Below are positions 61,401 through 63,695 of a DNA stretch of 64,000 nucleotides, piece after piece. Where the stretch lies: contig JAAONU010000001.1 in the NCBI GenBank assembly GCA_012932295.1, positions 2,914,001 to 2,978,000 of the forward strand, in the 5' to 3' direction. The position numbers and the translations under genes were made by a program. Within the stretch, counting starts at the first letter, position 1; the number at the start of each line of letters is the position of its first letter. Origin of the DNA: Cyclina sinensis (Eukaryota; Mollusca; Bivalvia; Venerida; Veneridae). The notes under the pieces were generated by a model that searched no databases, was not told where the DNA came from, and saw only the letters and a program-made list of their open reading frames with translations.

Positions 61401-63695
61401 TTGTACGGTTTCCTGATTGTTAAATCTAGATAAATCAGAATGTTGTTAAACACAAACCAGTGTTACAGTTTACAAAAACTTGATTCAAAGGCCTCTGTAA
61501 GTTTTTATTTTTGCATTTTCAATTAGTTGAAAGCAGAAATATGGCATTGAACACAGAAGTTAACTTGAATAGTAAAGTCAGTATGTTTTGCTTGAAGTTT
61601 TTTGTTCATCTGACACATGGAGTGGAGCTGAGGGTCATTCATGTCCTATACACACATTTCTGTTTGTTTTTTCTGTTTCATTGACATCCATATTTTCTGA
61701 TTGTTGAATAATCAGATTAATTAAAAATGTTTATTTGCATAAACATCTGTATTTCACAGACTGACACATTCCTCTCTTACCTGTTTAACCCAACACGGGT
61801 GTCTAGAGGTTCCAGCAGGGAGTCTGAGCAGACACAAGGGGACCTGTTTTTCTGCTCCTTCAAGAACACTATATCCTGGTACTGTGTGATCTCGGCTCAT
61901 GATATCATACCAGCATTGTTCAGGAAGGCTGAGTCAGAGCCTGCCAGGGTCTGTGCAGTGCTGACAGCCACTGTTGACTTTGTCATTAAAGACAAGGATC
62001 TACGAAAGAGGTAAGGAAAAGTAAAATATCTGTTGAGACAAAATGTATTGATGATTAGTAAGAACTACAAGATCTTAATATTTTAAATGGTAGATAAAAT
62101 AATGATTTGCCTGAAGTACAATGAAAATATAAAATGACCTACCAGGTCAGATTATCAAAGATGTATTACTATGGTAACTAAAGTGTTTAGAATACTTGAA
62201 TTGAAATTCTTCAGGAGAATTGAAACTGCAGATTGCTAAGTAATACATTCTAAATATGGTATGATAGAGAATGTTTTAATGTTAAGGTAAAATGTTAAAT
62301 TGTTTATAGAGAAAAACCTGCCTGTATGTCTTTTATAGTGAAGGCCCAAAGGTTTTGGACATGATATTGAGTCACTGGTCACAGCTGGCTGGATGGTGGG
62401 GTCAGTCATCTACTGTTGAGCAGCAAAGCATGGCCCTGATACTTGTCACTAAACTTCTGCTCATTGACAGTAAGGTATGGCTGTATTAAATGCAGATAGG
62501 AGCTCAGCTGTGCAAAAAGACCAAACATCTGTCATTAGAATTTTCTGACAGAAATAGTTTCCAGATTACTGTGTGAATTTGTACAGGCACTTGTGCATGC
62601 AGTGTAGATTACAGGCACTGTGTTAATTTTTGAGGATGACATATTCAGATGCATAAAAAACTTACAATAATGGCATATTTTGTTATTGATAATGTAAATT
62701 AATTTGTTGTACTTTTCCACAGCAGGGCTCAAATTTCGTGAAAAATAATACCATGAAGGATCTACTTAGTTTAAAAGTTCTGAAGTGAACAGTAGGTTTG
62801 AAAGATGTAATTCTTTCAACAATATATTACAAGATTTCTGTCCACATTTTATGTCATATAAAATCTAGTATACAGTAATATCACTAGTTCATAATTGTCA
62901 TGTTTTAGTAAGAGGTAAAGAATGATAAACTTTATCGTCAGTTTATATTATCATCATTGGTATATTTCAGTTTGCCTCTACTCCTGGCCACAAATCCTTT
63001 GACCATGTGTTTGCCATGTACCGGAGTTTACTGACCAACACAAAGACTAGCCTGTCTTTCAAGGTAAAGCAGTTGATTAATACACCTCATACACAGTCAT
63101 AAGTAACAAGAAGGACTAACAAAATACACAGTATAGAACCATTCTGAGGCTTTGACCCTGTAACAAGTGCACAAGTACAAAAAAGTATTATGAATCTAAA
63201 TGTGTAGGTACAAAAGGGTCATCTGAGAGCTTGTTTACTATGTCAAGTCCTTAAATTAAGCTCATTATCTGGCAGGGTTATGTCTTTTAAGTTTGAAAAG
63301 GGTGCAGCCATAAGGTTTTTTGCCATATAAATACATTGTAGTATAAGAAATATTGATATCGGTTTGTTTTAATCCATGTGACAATAATATTTTGATAGGC
63401 TGGATACGTAACACCATACATACAGGAAGCAAGGTGCTGATTGAAAGGTTATCTTAAACTGACCAGTCCTCTTTCTTCAGATCCTTGCATAGGTTTCAGA
63501 GATTGACAGTTGAAAACACCTAACAATGATTTATTTTCATCAGTTTACTCTGAAAGGAAAGAACATGTGACCCCTGTAGGTTAAAGAGTATTAGTCGGCC
63601 CCTGTAGATAAAGTATTATTTTCATTTCAGTGCAGAGTTCTTGAGCTTCTGCCTTTCTTTGCCTGTGTTCCAGAACCCCGTACCACTGAACTCAA
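3711..63695 (+). CDS. PRKDC: PRKDC (DNA-PKcs) N-terminal and middle HEAT region, 40 exons, partial gene
   Basis: DNA-PKcs is the PI3K-like kinase that binds Ku-loaded DNA ends in the nucleus and drives non-homologous end joining. I joined 40 exons by hand. All have AG acceptors and GT donors, all phases agree, and no stop or frameshift occurs in 4,999 nt. The peptides align in order with vertebrate DNA-PKcs as I know it. Landmarks are [55 protein letters not shown] and SKCTLVVRM. The covered part is the HEAT-repeat arm and the beginning of the middle HEAT ring (about human residues 50 to high 1700s of about 4,128). Missing here are the first coding exon(s), since exon 1 below starts with two bases of a split codon, and all of the FAT, kinase and FATC domains. 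Introns range from about 70 nt to 10.6 kb. Several carry transposons, nested genes or arrays copied from the exon edges. Confidence 0.96.
4148..4456 (+). repeat. tRNA-derived SINE
   Basis: The head has a box-A-like stretch (tggtcaagtggtta, about 4157) and a box-B-like stretch (tttcgagtccc, 4221-4231), the internal promoter elements of a tRNA-derived SINE. The tail ends ggccatcatgaccctcttg, the same end motif found on elements at 28.1 and 59.7 kb. It is intronic in PRKDC. Confidence 0.65.
4696..4788 (+). CDS. PRKDC: PRKDC window exon 2
   Basis: 93 nt, phase 0-0. It reads [18 protein letters not shown] and ends PYAVDIK, matching human LEKMGQKIAPYSVEIK. Confidence 0.93.
4966..4988 (+). repeat. 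(GT)n microsatellite
   Basis: About eleven consecutive GT dinucleotides in the intron between window exons 2 and 3. Confidence 0.9.
5138..5212 (+). CDS. PRKDC: PRKDC window exon 3
   Basis: 75 nt, phase 0-0. It reads [19 protein letters not shown], matching the human [20 protein letters not shown] region. Confidence 0.9.
5551..5659 (+). CDS. PRKDC: PRKDC window exon 4
   Basis: 109 nt, phase 0-1. It reads [19 protein letters not shown] and continues [13 protein letters not shown], equivalent to human FKIGELFSKFYGELALKKK. Confidence 0.9.
5660..6644. other. PRKDC intron, no gene; one perfect hairpin
   Basis: There is no coding similarity. It contains a perfect 15-bp inverted repeat (6317-6331 and 6346-6360) with a 14-nt loop. 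Confidence 0.6.
6645..6757 (+). CDS. PRKDC: PRKDC window exon 5
   Basis: 113 nt, phase 1-0. It reads [19 protein letters not shown] and aligns with human LEKVYELLGLLGEVHPSEM. Confidence 0.93.
7244..7343 (+). CDS. PRKDC: PRKDC window exon 6
   Basis: 100 nt, phase 0-1. It reads [19 protein letters not shown], matching human EPKLPVLAGCLKGLSSLLC. The next intron holds the Tc1-like element. Confidence 0.93.
7533..9040 (+). mobile_element. Tc1/mariner-superfamily DNA transposon, complete
   Basis: The element runs between terminal inverted repeats of about 25-29 bp. The left end begins ctgacggaaaaatataac and the right end is its complement with one or two mismatches (ending ttccgttag at 9040). It is flanked by the TA duplication typical of the superfamily (7531-7532 and 9041-9042). 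It is 1,508 bp long and carries one transposase gene, inserted in the PRKDC intron between window exons 6 and 7 in the same orientation as the gene. Near-identical TIRs and an open frame suggest a recent insertion. Confidence 0.93.
7804..8844 (+). CDS. Tc1-like transposase, DD34E, intact
   Basis: 346 codons, no break. Residues about 10-70 form a helix-turn-helix DNA-binding region ([20 protein letters not shown]), followed by the GRPR-like motif ([10 protein letters not shown], about 61-70). The catalytic triad is visible: D157 in FTDESRF, D248 in FQQDSARPH and E283 in [12 protein letters not shown]. There are 34 residues between the last two, i.e. DD34E. WGGIS, typical of the family, is at about 200-204. 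The biological start may be Met9 (7828), whose MPRISENDR better resembles family starts. The coding sequence is more GC-rich than the surrounding intron, consistent with horizontal or recent arrival. It cuts and pastes DNA at TA sites. Confidence 0.94.
   Translation: MDFKSLKTMPRISENDRLRAVGMLQAGIAQNAVAQRFSVHRNTISALWRRFQQRGNVRDLPRPGRPRVTSIRQDNYIRLTHLRNRFQPATLTARTIPGLRPISGRTVRNRLREHSITPRRPAIRPTLLLRHRQRRRQWCRQYLRLPRAYWNNVLFTDESRFHLESSDGRVRVYRRRGERYLDPCVFQRQRFGGGGSIMVWGGISSQGRTQLVIVRGNLTGVRYRDEIVIPHVLPFLQRQGRNMTFQQDSARPHVARVVTGFLAQQNVSVLPWPAVSPDLSPIEHVWDEMKRRLRQRRNQPLTLDQLAQTLVNIWNTNPQAVIANLVASMPRRCRACLNANGGHTRY
9493..9644 (+). CDS. PRKDC: PRKDC window exon 7
   Basis: 152 nt, phase 1-0. It includes [20 protein letters not shown], matching human [20 protein letters not shown] almost residue for residue. 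Confidence 0.96.
10180..10272 (+). CDS. PRKDC: PRKDC window exon 8
   Basis: 93 nt, phase 0-0. It reads [20 protein letters not shown] and continues [11 protein letters not shown], equivalent to human LKKAALSALESFLKQ. A 62-bp minisatellite starts 48 bases downstream. Confidence 0.93.
10321..11555 (+). repeat. 62-bp minisatellite, about 20 copies
   Basis: The unit starts gcttcacactggccaaag and repeats at exactly 62-bp spacing from 10321 to 11499, then decays. Variant units recur at 248-bp spacing (for example the gcattcttcacact variants about 10938/11186 and the catatgcatgc variants about 11055/11303), showing duplication of four-unit blocks. It lies in the PRKDC intron between window exons 8 and 9. 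Confidence 0.95.
11656..11718 (+). CDS. PRKDC: PRKDC window exon 9
   Basis: 63 nt, phase 0-0. It reads [19 protein letters not shown]. It lies in a divergent linker (human SNMVAKNAEMHKNK). Phase and flanking exons support it more than similarity does. Confidence 0.85.
11998..12093 (+). CDS. PRKDC: PRKDC window exon 10
   Basis: 96 nt, phase 0-0. It ends with [15 protein letters not shown], almost identical to human KELSIAIRGYGLFAG. Confidence 0.97.
12094..12703. other. PRKDC intron, nothing recognised
   Basis: AT-rich, with only a weak ctgtctgtc block near 12270 that may be a relic of the small repeat families described elsewhere. Confidence 0.5.
12704..12786 (+). CDS. PRKDC: PRKDC window exon 11
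   Basis: 83 nt, phase 0-2. It reads [20 protein letters not shown], matching human [20 protein letters not shown]. Confidence 0.94.
13056..13309 (+). CDS. PRKDC: PRKDC window exon 12
   Basis: 254 nt, phase 2-1, the longest exon seen. It reads [20 protein letters not shown] and includes [19 protein letters not shown], equivalent to the human [24 protein letters not shown] region. Confidence 0.95.
13614..13768 (+). CDS. PRKDC: PRKDC window exon 13
   Basis: 155 nt, phase 1-0. It contains [13 protein letters not shown] and [14 protein letters not shown], matching human HQGLIRICSKPVV and PTYKDYVDLFRHLL. Confidence 0.95.
13920..14190 (+). repeat. Decayed small inverted-repeat-family copy
   Basis: Contains the characteristic catgtctgtctgtccaccc block and downstream AT-rich text as in better preserved copies. 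No clear ends remain. Confidence 0.4.
14708..16194. mobile_element. Unclassified inverted-repeat element with gcccttttt-rich ends
   Basis: A 12-bp perfect inverted repeat, tagtgttgtatc at 14708 and its complement ending 16194, bounds 1,487 bp. A 5-bp direct repeat aaatg flanks it on both sides (14703-14707 and 16195-16199), consistent with a target-site duplication. Just inside each end lie several copies of a gcccttttt/ctgcccctttttg motif in the same direct orientation. A GC-rich palindrome, gcggggcgctgcgccccgc, sits near 14732. No transposase is visible, so it would be non-autonomous. The superfamily is not assigned. Confidence 0.6.
16550..16687 (+). CDS. PRKDC: PRKDC window exon 14 (its 3' edge is the source of a 35-bp array)
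   Basis: 138 nt, phase 0-0. It contains [18 protein letters not shown], matching human LYDEFVKSVLKIVEKLDL, and ends ETASLQ. The last about 25 exon bases plus the donor gtatac are repeated 28 more times downstream. I chose the first donor because using later copies adds 35 nt per copy and soon meets TGA. Confidence 0.94.
16688..17667 (+). repeat. 35-bp array copying the PRKDC exon 14 donor junction (28 units)
   Basis: Each unit is gtatacactc/gtatacaatc plus aaatcctgagacagcttcct plus tacag. The second part is the 3' end of window exon 14. Spacing is exactly 35 bp from the real donor at 16688 to the last copy at 17668, giving 29 donor-like cttacag/gtata junctions. Units are nearly identical (t/c, c/a variants). 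Confidence 0.97.
17700..18060 (+). repeat. Possible decayed retroelement fragment
   Basis: A broken frame reads aggtttgtcttaaacttaga then ttaaactggttaccagtttcc, resembling the LNWLPVSQRIDHI motif found near the C-terminus of many LINE reverse-transcriptase proteins, followed by [15 protein letters not shown] text. This is a short, damaged fragment, called from motif memory only. Confidence 0.5.
18131..18328. repeat. Small inverted-repeat element (atgccc / gggcat ends)
   Basis: Begins atgcccacagagggagggca and ends ccccaggggcat. The internal start gcatattgtttttggtctgtc matches the copy at 24.0 kb. The cttgtt motif lies just beyond the right end. Confidence 0.55.
18522..19034. repeat. Small repeat-family element, second type
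   Basis: Begins atgccactgtggtggggggt with tatataggtttgcc. It contains two degenerate copies of a segment with aactccaaacgtataactgc (about 18605 and 18770). It ends near tatggacacatctctagtta plus cttgtt. Confidence 0.45.
19631..19842 (+). CDS. PRKDC: PRKDC window exon 15
   Basis: 212 nt, phase 0-2. It begins with an acidic/Thr-rich stretch ([14 protein letters not shown]) and then reads [20 protein letters not shown], matching human [20 protein letters not shown]. Confidence 0.96.
20225..20300 (+). CDS. PRKDC: PRKDC window exon 16
   Basis: 76 nt, phase 2-0. It reads [20 protein letters not shown], matching human [20 protein letters not shown]. Confidence 0.95.
20301..20870. other. PRKDC intron with a decayed small repeat
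   Basis: About 20405-20640 has the block gcatatagtaactgc then gtgtctgtctgtccgcctgt, a relic of the same repeat families. Nothing coding. Confidence 0.45.
20871..21002 (+). CDS. PRKDC: PRKDC window exon 17
   Basis: 132 nt, phase 0-0. An acidic start is followed by [15 protein letters not shown], equivalent to human EKYSCFALFVKFGKE. Confidence 0.93.
21379..22935. mobile_element. TA-flanked inverted-repeat DNA element, 1,557 bp, non-autonomous
   Basis: Left end ccgtatatactcgcttataa followed by gacgc; the right end is the exact complement ending gagtatatacgg. Both are flanked by TA, as expected for a Tc1/mariner/pogo-like insertion. The core motif gcgtcttataag recurs subterminally in both orientations (about 21391, 21443, 22840, 22893, 22911), likely transposase-binding sites. 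No transposase frame was found in the interior. Confidence 0.8.
23160..23887 (+). repeat. 51-bp array copying the PRKDC exon 18 acceptor junction (about 14 units)
   Basis: The unit is the first 26 bases of window exon 18 (gttctggttagaatgaaaca plus gtacag) joined to gtaacatgatatcctgttat plus tgtag. Each unit therefore carries an acceptor-like tgttattgtag and a donor-like tacag/gtaac. Units upstream of the real exon are degenerate, and a four- to five-unit block is duplicated (about 23200-23400 and 23400-23610). Confidence 0.95.
23862..23981 (+). CDS. PRKDC: PRKDC window exon 18 (its 5' edge is the source of a 51-bp array)
   Basis: 120 nt, phase 0-0. It reads [19 protein letters not shown], matching human [19 protein letters not shown]. 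The first 26 exon bases plus 25 bases of acceptor-side intron form the unit of the upstream tandem array. The true acceptor is the last one, because only it is followed by the rest of the exon. Confidence 0.95.
24021..24268. repeat. Small inverted-repeat element (atgccccc ends)
   Basis: atgcccccagagggaggcat at the left and ttcgggggcat at the right (24241) are complementary ends. The interior has gcatatagtttttgaac. The right side is followed by cagttcttgtt. Confidence 0.65.
24862..25018 (+). CDS. PRKDC: PRKDC window exon 19
   Basis: 157 nt, phase 0-1. It contains [19 protein letters not shown] and [14 protein letters not shown], matching human LGLSYTPLAEVGLNALEEW and YKDILPCLDGYLKT. Confidence 0.97.
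25019..25629. other. PRKDC intron, possible SINE relic
   Basis: Around 25464-25490, aaggtcatgtgttcaatccc resembles a tRNA box B, but no clear box A is seen. Otherwise AT-rich with a short stretch of degenerate cttcagactt/cacacttaat text. Confidence 0.35.
25630..25742 (+). CDS. PRKDC: PRKDC window exon 20
   Basis: 113 nt, phase 1-0. A lysine-rich linker ([20 protein letters not shown]) lies where the human protein has KVVLKHLKKTKNL. Similarity is low but phase and position fit. Confidence 0.88.
26110..26262 (-). repeat. tRNA-derived SINE head, minus strand
   Basis: Read on the minus strand, agaagtggtggttcaggacc resembles box A and actggttcaattcacacc is a box B match. The intron contains no coding sequence. 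Confidence 0.6.
26704..26896 (+). CDS. PRKDC: PRKDC window exon 21
   Basis: 193 nt, phase 0-1. It reads [18 protein letters not shown] and [14 protein letters not shown], matching human RVVQMLGSLGGQINKNLL and FAVPFREMKPVIFL. Confidence 0.97.
27168..27379 (+). CDS. PRKDC: PRKDC window exon 22
   Basis: 212 nt, phase 1-0. It contains [20 protein letters not shown] and ends LKLACDVEQ. The human counterpart [20 protein letters not shown] is nearly identical, making this one of the best conserved parts. Confidence 0.98.
27583..28133 (-). repeat. Small interspersed element with ctcacctg / caggtgag ends
   Basis: Left ctcacctgtcacgtagtgac and right actcaggtgagcgatacacg with ggccatcatggccctcttg. It has the tccgtccgtccgtcc block near 27630. 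The interior carries three degenerate repeats of a roughly 150-bp segment (aaccttgttaacactctaga, at about 27797 and 27941, with a weaker copy at about 27655). Right-end fragments of the same family occur at 4.4 and 59.7 kb. Confidence 0.65.
28134..29068. other. PRKDC intron, nothing recognised
   Basis: AT-rich sequence without coding similarity, array or clear element ends. Confidence 0.5.
29071..29326 (+). repeat. 32-bp pyrimidine-rich array, 8 copies
   Basis: tcatgtacatctatatattg plus catatctctctt repeats at exact 32-bp spacing (29071, 29103 and so on to 29295). It ends about 40 bases upstream of the exon 23 acceptor. It is open in three plus frames only because the unit lacks stops. Confidence 0.95.
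29368..29475 (+). CDS. PRKDC: PRKDC window exon 23
   Basis: 108 nt, phase 0-0. It reads [19 protein letters not shown], matching human VTRQLYEPLVMQLIHWFTN. A 32-bp pyrimidine-rich array ends about 40 bases before its acceptor. Confidence 0.97.
29785..31100. repeat. gtgtcgcc-ended element with long poly-C/poly-T core (copy 1)
   Basis: Left gtgttgcactttcgaagaaa (a mutated gtgtcgcccttt) and right agggcgacac form inverted ends. The interior has cgatacatagggatcgcttt, then cgtcggtccgtccgtcac. The 30.40-30.95 kb part is long C runs, T runs and an (AC)n tract. It is homologous throughout to the element at 57.1-58.7 kb. Confidence 0.75.
31322..31420 (+). CDS. PRKDC: PRKDC window exon 24
   Basis: 99 nt, phase 0-0. 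It reads [20 protein letters not shown], matching human [20 protein letters not shown]. Confidence 0.97.
31514..32013. repeat. Small inverted-repeat element (atgctcccc ends), copy 1
   Basis: atgttccccaaagggagagc at the left and attcggggagcat at the right. It has agcatatagtggccgctttg and gtccgtctgtccgtccgc inside. It is followed by ccggctcttgtt. Same family as 44.1-45.1 kb. Confidence 0.75.
32374..32501 (+). CDS. PRKDC: PRKDC window exon 25 (its 3' edge is the source of a 36-bp array)
   Basis: 128 nt, phase 0-2. It reads [20 protein letters not shown] and ends [11 protein letters not shown] plus a split codon, matching human [24 protein letters not shown] in two overlapping stretches. Its last about 26 bases plus the donor are copied about 19 times in the following intron. 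In-frame read-through meets TAG or TAA at each unit. Confidence 0.95.
32502..33200 (+). repeat. 36-bp array copying the PRKDC exon 25 donor junction (about 19 units)
   Basis: The unit is gtaggctgct/gtaagctgct plus ttcaacaacatttacactgt plus gttcag, the second part being the last bases of window exon 25. Most units keep 36-bp spacing; one carries extra ttcaacaaca. Degenerate units trail to about 33540. The unit is a multiple of three, but read-through in the exon frame gives TAG or TAA at each donor. Confidence 0.96.
34162..34256 (+). CDS. PRKDC: PRKDC window exon 26
   Basis: 95 nt, phase 2-1. It reads [20 protein letters not shown] and [12 protein letters not shown], matching human [20 protein letters not shown] and LALAHADEKSLG. 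Confidence 0.97.
34723..34825 (+). CDS. PRKDC: PRKDC window exon 27
   Basis: 103 nt, phase 1-2. It reads [19 protein letters not shown], matching human TIQQCCDAIDHLCRIIEKK. The following intron is about 8.7 kb and holds the hAT element and a decayed gene. Confidence 0.95.
35514..36277 (-). CDS. BED zinc finger plus hATC dimerisation protein, two exons, no catalytic core
   Basis: Exon 1 is 36277-36143 (45 codons from [10 protein letters not shown]) and exon 2 is 35879-35514 (121 codons plus stop). Between them lies a 263-nt intron with donor gtaagt and acceptor tattttcag, phase 0. Splicing joins VTHLR to KKHRDVL, restoring the BED finger (C23, C26, then HLRKKH), which strongly supports the intron. 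Exon 2 carries the hAT C-terminal dimerisation motif: [20 protein letters not shown], then [13 protein letters not shown]. The predicted protein is about 166 residues. The RNaseH-like core with its DDE residues is absent. By inference it could bind element ends and dimerise without cutting, i.e. act as a repressor; alternatively it is a deletion product that is simply still open. Confidence 0.82.
36277..36373 (-). other. Open upstream extension of the hAT protein
   Basis: The frame of exon 1 stays open 32 codons upstream to an earlier ATG at 36373 ([14 protein letters not shown]). This part has no BED similarity and may be 5' untranslated. Confidence 0.4.
39907..39985 (+). repeat. tRNA-Thr-like SINE head
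   Basis: ggtcagttggttagagtcac resembles box A, gacttgtaaac an anticodon arm with TGT, and ggtttgagccc box B. It lies in the intron of the nested pseudogene. It is derived, not a functional tRNA: the variable part aatctttttactaataa-like text is unlike a normal arm. Confidence 0.6.
40061..40165 (+). repeat. 35-bp tandem repeat, 3 exact copies
   Basis: ctgacagataaaccacctgc plus ctgtgctagatgagg is repeated at 40061, 40096 and 40131. The segment gacaggtaaaccacc in the nested pseudogene (about 39440) is similar. Confidence 0.9.
40918..41762. repeat. gtgtcgcctg-ended small element with internal duplication
   Basis: gtgtcgcctgctacaaagta at the left and catcaggcgacac at the right are inverted ends. 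A second copy of the left half starts at about 41278 (tgtgttgcctgcttcacagt), so the element looks duplicated or nested. It has the tgtctgtccgtccgtcc block near 41345. Confidence 0.65.
42162..43547. other. PRKDC intron, nothing recognised
   Basis: AT-rich sequence with no coding similarity or clear element ends. Confidence 0.5.
43548..43672 (+). CDS. PRKDC: PRKDC window exon 28
   Basis: 125 nt, phase 2-1. It contains [19 protein letters not shown], matching human [19 protein letters not shown]. Confidence 0.97.
44069..45138. repeat. Small inverted-repeat element (atgctcccc ends), copy 2, with 155-bp internal array
   Basis: atgctccccgaagggcgagc at the left and attcggggagcat at the right are perfect complements over about 12 bp. 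gagcatatagttgccgcttt and ccgtccgtccatccgtc follow the left end. Inside, a segment with gagcagtgcagtgcacaaga repeats at 44223, 44379, 44535, 44690 and 44845 (155-156 bp spacing), with a sixth diverged copy. The right end is followed by gatttcttgt. Confidence 0.85.
45291..45360 (+). CDS. PRKDC: PRKDC window exon 29
   Basis: 70 nt, phase 1-2. It reads [20 protein letters not shown] and joins the next exon to give WIERFESGG, where human has FLINTFEGGG. The length across the junction is conserved. Confidence 0.92.
46025..46209 (+). CDS. PRKDC: PRKDC window exon 30
   Basis: 185 nt, phase 2-1. It contains [20 protein letters not shown], matching human [20 protein letters not shown]. The reading frame stays open upstream to about 45738, but that part has no DNA-PKcs similarity and I leave it out. 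Confidence 0.95.
46579..46735 (+). CDS. PRKDC: PRKDC window exon 31
   Basis: 157 nt, phase 1-2. It reads [20 protein letters not shown], equivalent to human [20 protein letters not shown]. The donor is gttgac, the weakest in the set, but it is required to join SKCTLVVRM in the next exon. Confidence 0.9.
46996..47074 (+). CDS. PRKDC: PRKDC window exon 32
   Basis: 79 nt, phase 2-0. It reads [20 protein letters not shown], matching human SKCTVVVRIMEFTTTLL. Confidence 0.95.
47230..47720 (+). repeat. Degenerate tandem repeat, about 3 copies
   Basis: Repeats of text like tgaaggaaattgaaactatt and ctggcttggatctaggtaaa occur at about 47260, 47420 and 47560. It is old and diverged. Confidence 0.6.
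48183..48305 (+). CDS. PRKDC: PRKDC window exon 33
   Basis: 123 nt, phase 0-0. It contains [18 protein letters not shown], matching human SIGFNIGDVQVMAHLPDV. Confidence 0.95.
48490..49465 (+). repeat. Degenerate tandem repeat, about 4 copies
   Basis: Segments around accaaggttgttcaaa and cagaaactacaaggctcaaa recur about every 200 bp. They fill most of the intron between window exons 33 and 34. Nothing coding. Confidence 0.55.
50006..50088 (+). CDS. PRKDC: PRKDC window exon 34
   Basis: 83 nt, phase 0-2. It reads [20 protein letters not shown]. Similarity to human (LMKALKMSPYKDILETHL) is modest, but position and phase fit. The next intron is 10.6 kb and holds the receptor gene. Confidence 0.87.
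51360..52130 (+). repeat. Degenerate short repeats of cattcacacagttcctg
   Basis: Irregular copies of tttatcattcacacagttcc and gttaatttgtcaaac fill this stretch downstream of the receptor gene. Spacing is not constant. Confidence 0.45.
52190..52231 (-). other. A-rich tract after the receptor gene stop
   Basis: On the minus strand, about 20 bases after the TAA, the sequence runs aagaaaaaacaaaaaaaacc and more A. It could be the remains of a poly(A) tail from a retroposed mRNA, or only low complexity. Confidence 0.45.
52250..53509 (-). CDS. Nicotinic-acetylcholine-receptor-like Cys-loop channel subunit, intronless
   Basis: 419 codons, uninterrupted, antisense within a PRKDC intron. Residues about 1-25 form a hydrophobic signal peptide. 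The extracellular domain has NPALYGGID (about 95-103) and the canonical Cys loop C157 to C171 with 13 residues between (containing HYPFDEQ). Sequons lie at N51 and N142. TM1 is about 232-259, TM2 about 262-288 ([12 protein letters not shown], with glutamate at the -1' position as in cation channels), TM3 about 294-320 and TM4 about 393-416. The TM3-TM4 loop is short. Loop C has no vicinal cysteine pair, so it is not an alpha-type subunit, and the usual loop-B tryptophan is replaced by Met178 (GKMYSYD). By inference it is a non-binding or divergent partner subunit. The absence of introns and an A-rich minus-strand tail (52195-52225) suggest origin by retroposition. Confidence 0.93.
   Translation of the reverse strand: MTMTLMRNKLVAILIVSTLLQSVGAGSFFDIQKLQRDLHKKMDTGIRPMLNQSNVLQVHLLPSLVQVQGLMEKEQLFFSTFVLQFSWIMDTLAWNPALYGGIDTVHLSPRDTWFPDIVYTNTINNLFEIKNGERMRITVHANGSSTWMTGGNLVSYCRVDITHYPFDEQVCKVVIGKMYSYDYELMIIPSNDKLDLRKYEENDEWILTGNDVRYSKIKDQLHFVELVVSLKRRPFFYLMNVIFPITLLSLMNIFTFKLPISSGERITYCLSMLITYCVFLSTVSGSIPRVSQTVSYLQLYASIQLAVGMLTTTISIYLLHLGLQENKEDVPRWIRMLYQCTCNKRATRNLRPDPLKIQVEPMTSGDCAIIQNDHLNVPPQNTSIDTNRAVRFIDNICFWIFFLLYILSTLILFLKMMLK
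53520..54100. other. PRKDC intron, 5' side of receptor gene, nothing recognised
   Basis: AT-rich; contains two copies of a short phrase like caaaatccccctaaaat (about 53829 and 53860). It is where a promoter of the receptor gene would lie, but no clear element is seen. Confidence 0.45.
54105..55260 (+). repeat. Degenerate tandem repeat of about 145 bp, about 8 copies
   Basis: Each unit has gaccttgacctttaaatgac plus gtcaaggtcaaattattgaa and a ttgattcatacttg segment with caaaacaacacttatgac. Key phrases recur at about 54220, 54348, 54478, 54636, 54775, 54921, 55073 and 55226. Confidence 0.85.
56050..57060 (+). repeat. 77-bp tandem array, 13 copies
   Basis: The unit starts ttatgccagtctaagctctt and repeats at exactly 77-bp spacing from 56073 to 56997 with few substitutions (ttgttctattg / tttttctgttg variants). 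Upstream, about 55795-56045, are diverged relatives of the cacagctcttgtt phrase from which it may have arisen. Confidence 0.95.
57090..58713. repeat. gtgtcgcc-ended element with long poly-C/poly-T core (copy 2)
   Basis: gtgtcgccctttcgaagaaa at the left and caagggcgacac at the right. The left 600 bp closely match 29.8-30.4 kb. The core (57.72-58.56 kb) is made of repeats of ataggtacttgactccccat, each followed by C runs, cccaggcccaa-like text and T runs, plus a long (AC)n at 58434-58487. The right part again matches copy 1. gggcctcttgtttaacttgg (about 58600) precedes the right arm. Confidence 0.8.
58714..60730. other. PRKDC intron with diverged repeats
   Basis: 58.75-59.2 kb has three diverged copies of a segment containing cttaaaggtcaaggtcacag and ggtcaaaggt. 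59625-59700 is a right-end fragment of the 27.6-kb family (actcaggtgagcaatccagt then ggccctcctgttg). The rest, to 60730, shows nothing recognisable. Confidence 0.5.
60731..60905 (+). CDS. PRKDC: PRKDC window exon 35
   Basis: 175 nt, phase 2-0. It reads [19 protein letters not shown]. It lies in a poorly conserved helical region. It is accepted on phase, order and helical character. Confidence 0.84.
61159..61266 (+). CDS. PRKDC: PRKDC window exon 36
   Basis: 108 nt, phase 0-0. It reads [18 protein letters not shown], loosely like human CKQLASGLLELAFAFGG. It fits by phase and position. Confidence 0.84.
61760..62010 (+). CDS. PRKDC: PRKDC window exon 37
   Basis: 251 nt, phase 0-2. It contains [12 protein letters not shown], then [14 protein letters not shown], and ends [12 protein letters not shown]. 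It corresponds to the human stretch with SLLLNPAVLS and FYSLFSETINTELL. Confidence 0.92.
62339..62474 (+). CDS. PRKDC: PRKDC window exon 38
   Basis: 136 nt, phase 2-0. It reads [20 protein letters not shown], equivalent to human [20 protein letters not shown], with the shared W and WW residues in place. Confidence 0.95.
62971..63063 (+). CDS. PRKDC: PRKDC window exon 39
   Basis: 93 nt, phase 0-0. It reads [20 protein letters not shown], matching human [20 protein letters not shown]. Confidence 0.95.
63631..63695 (+). CDS. PRKDC: PRKDC window exon 40 (last in window)
   Basis: 65 nt, phase 0-2. It reads [20 protein letters not shown], equivalent to human [20 protein letters not shown]. The donor is gtatgt. 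The gene continues past 64000. Confidence 0.93.
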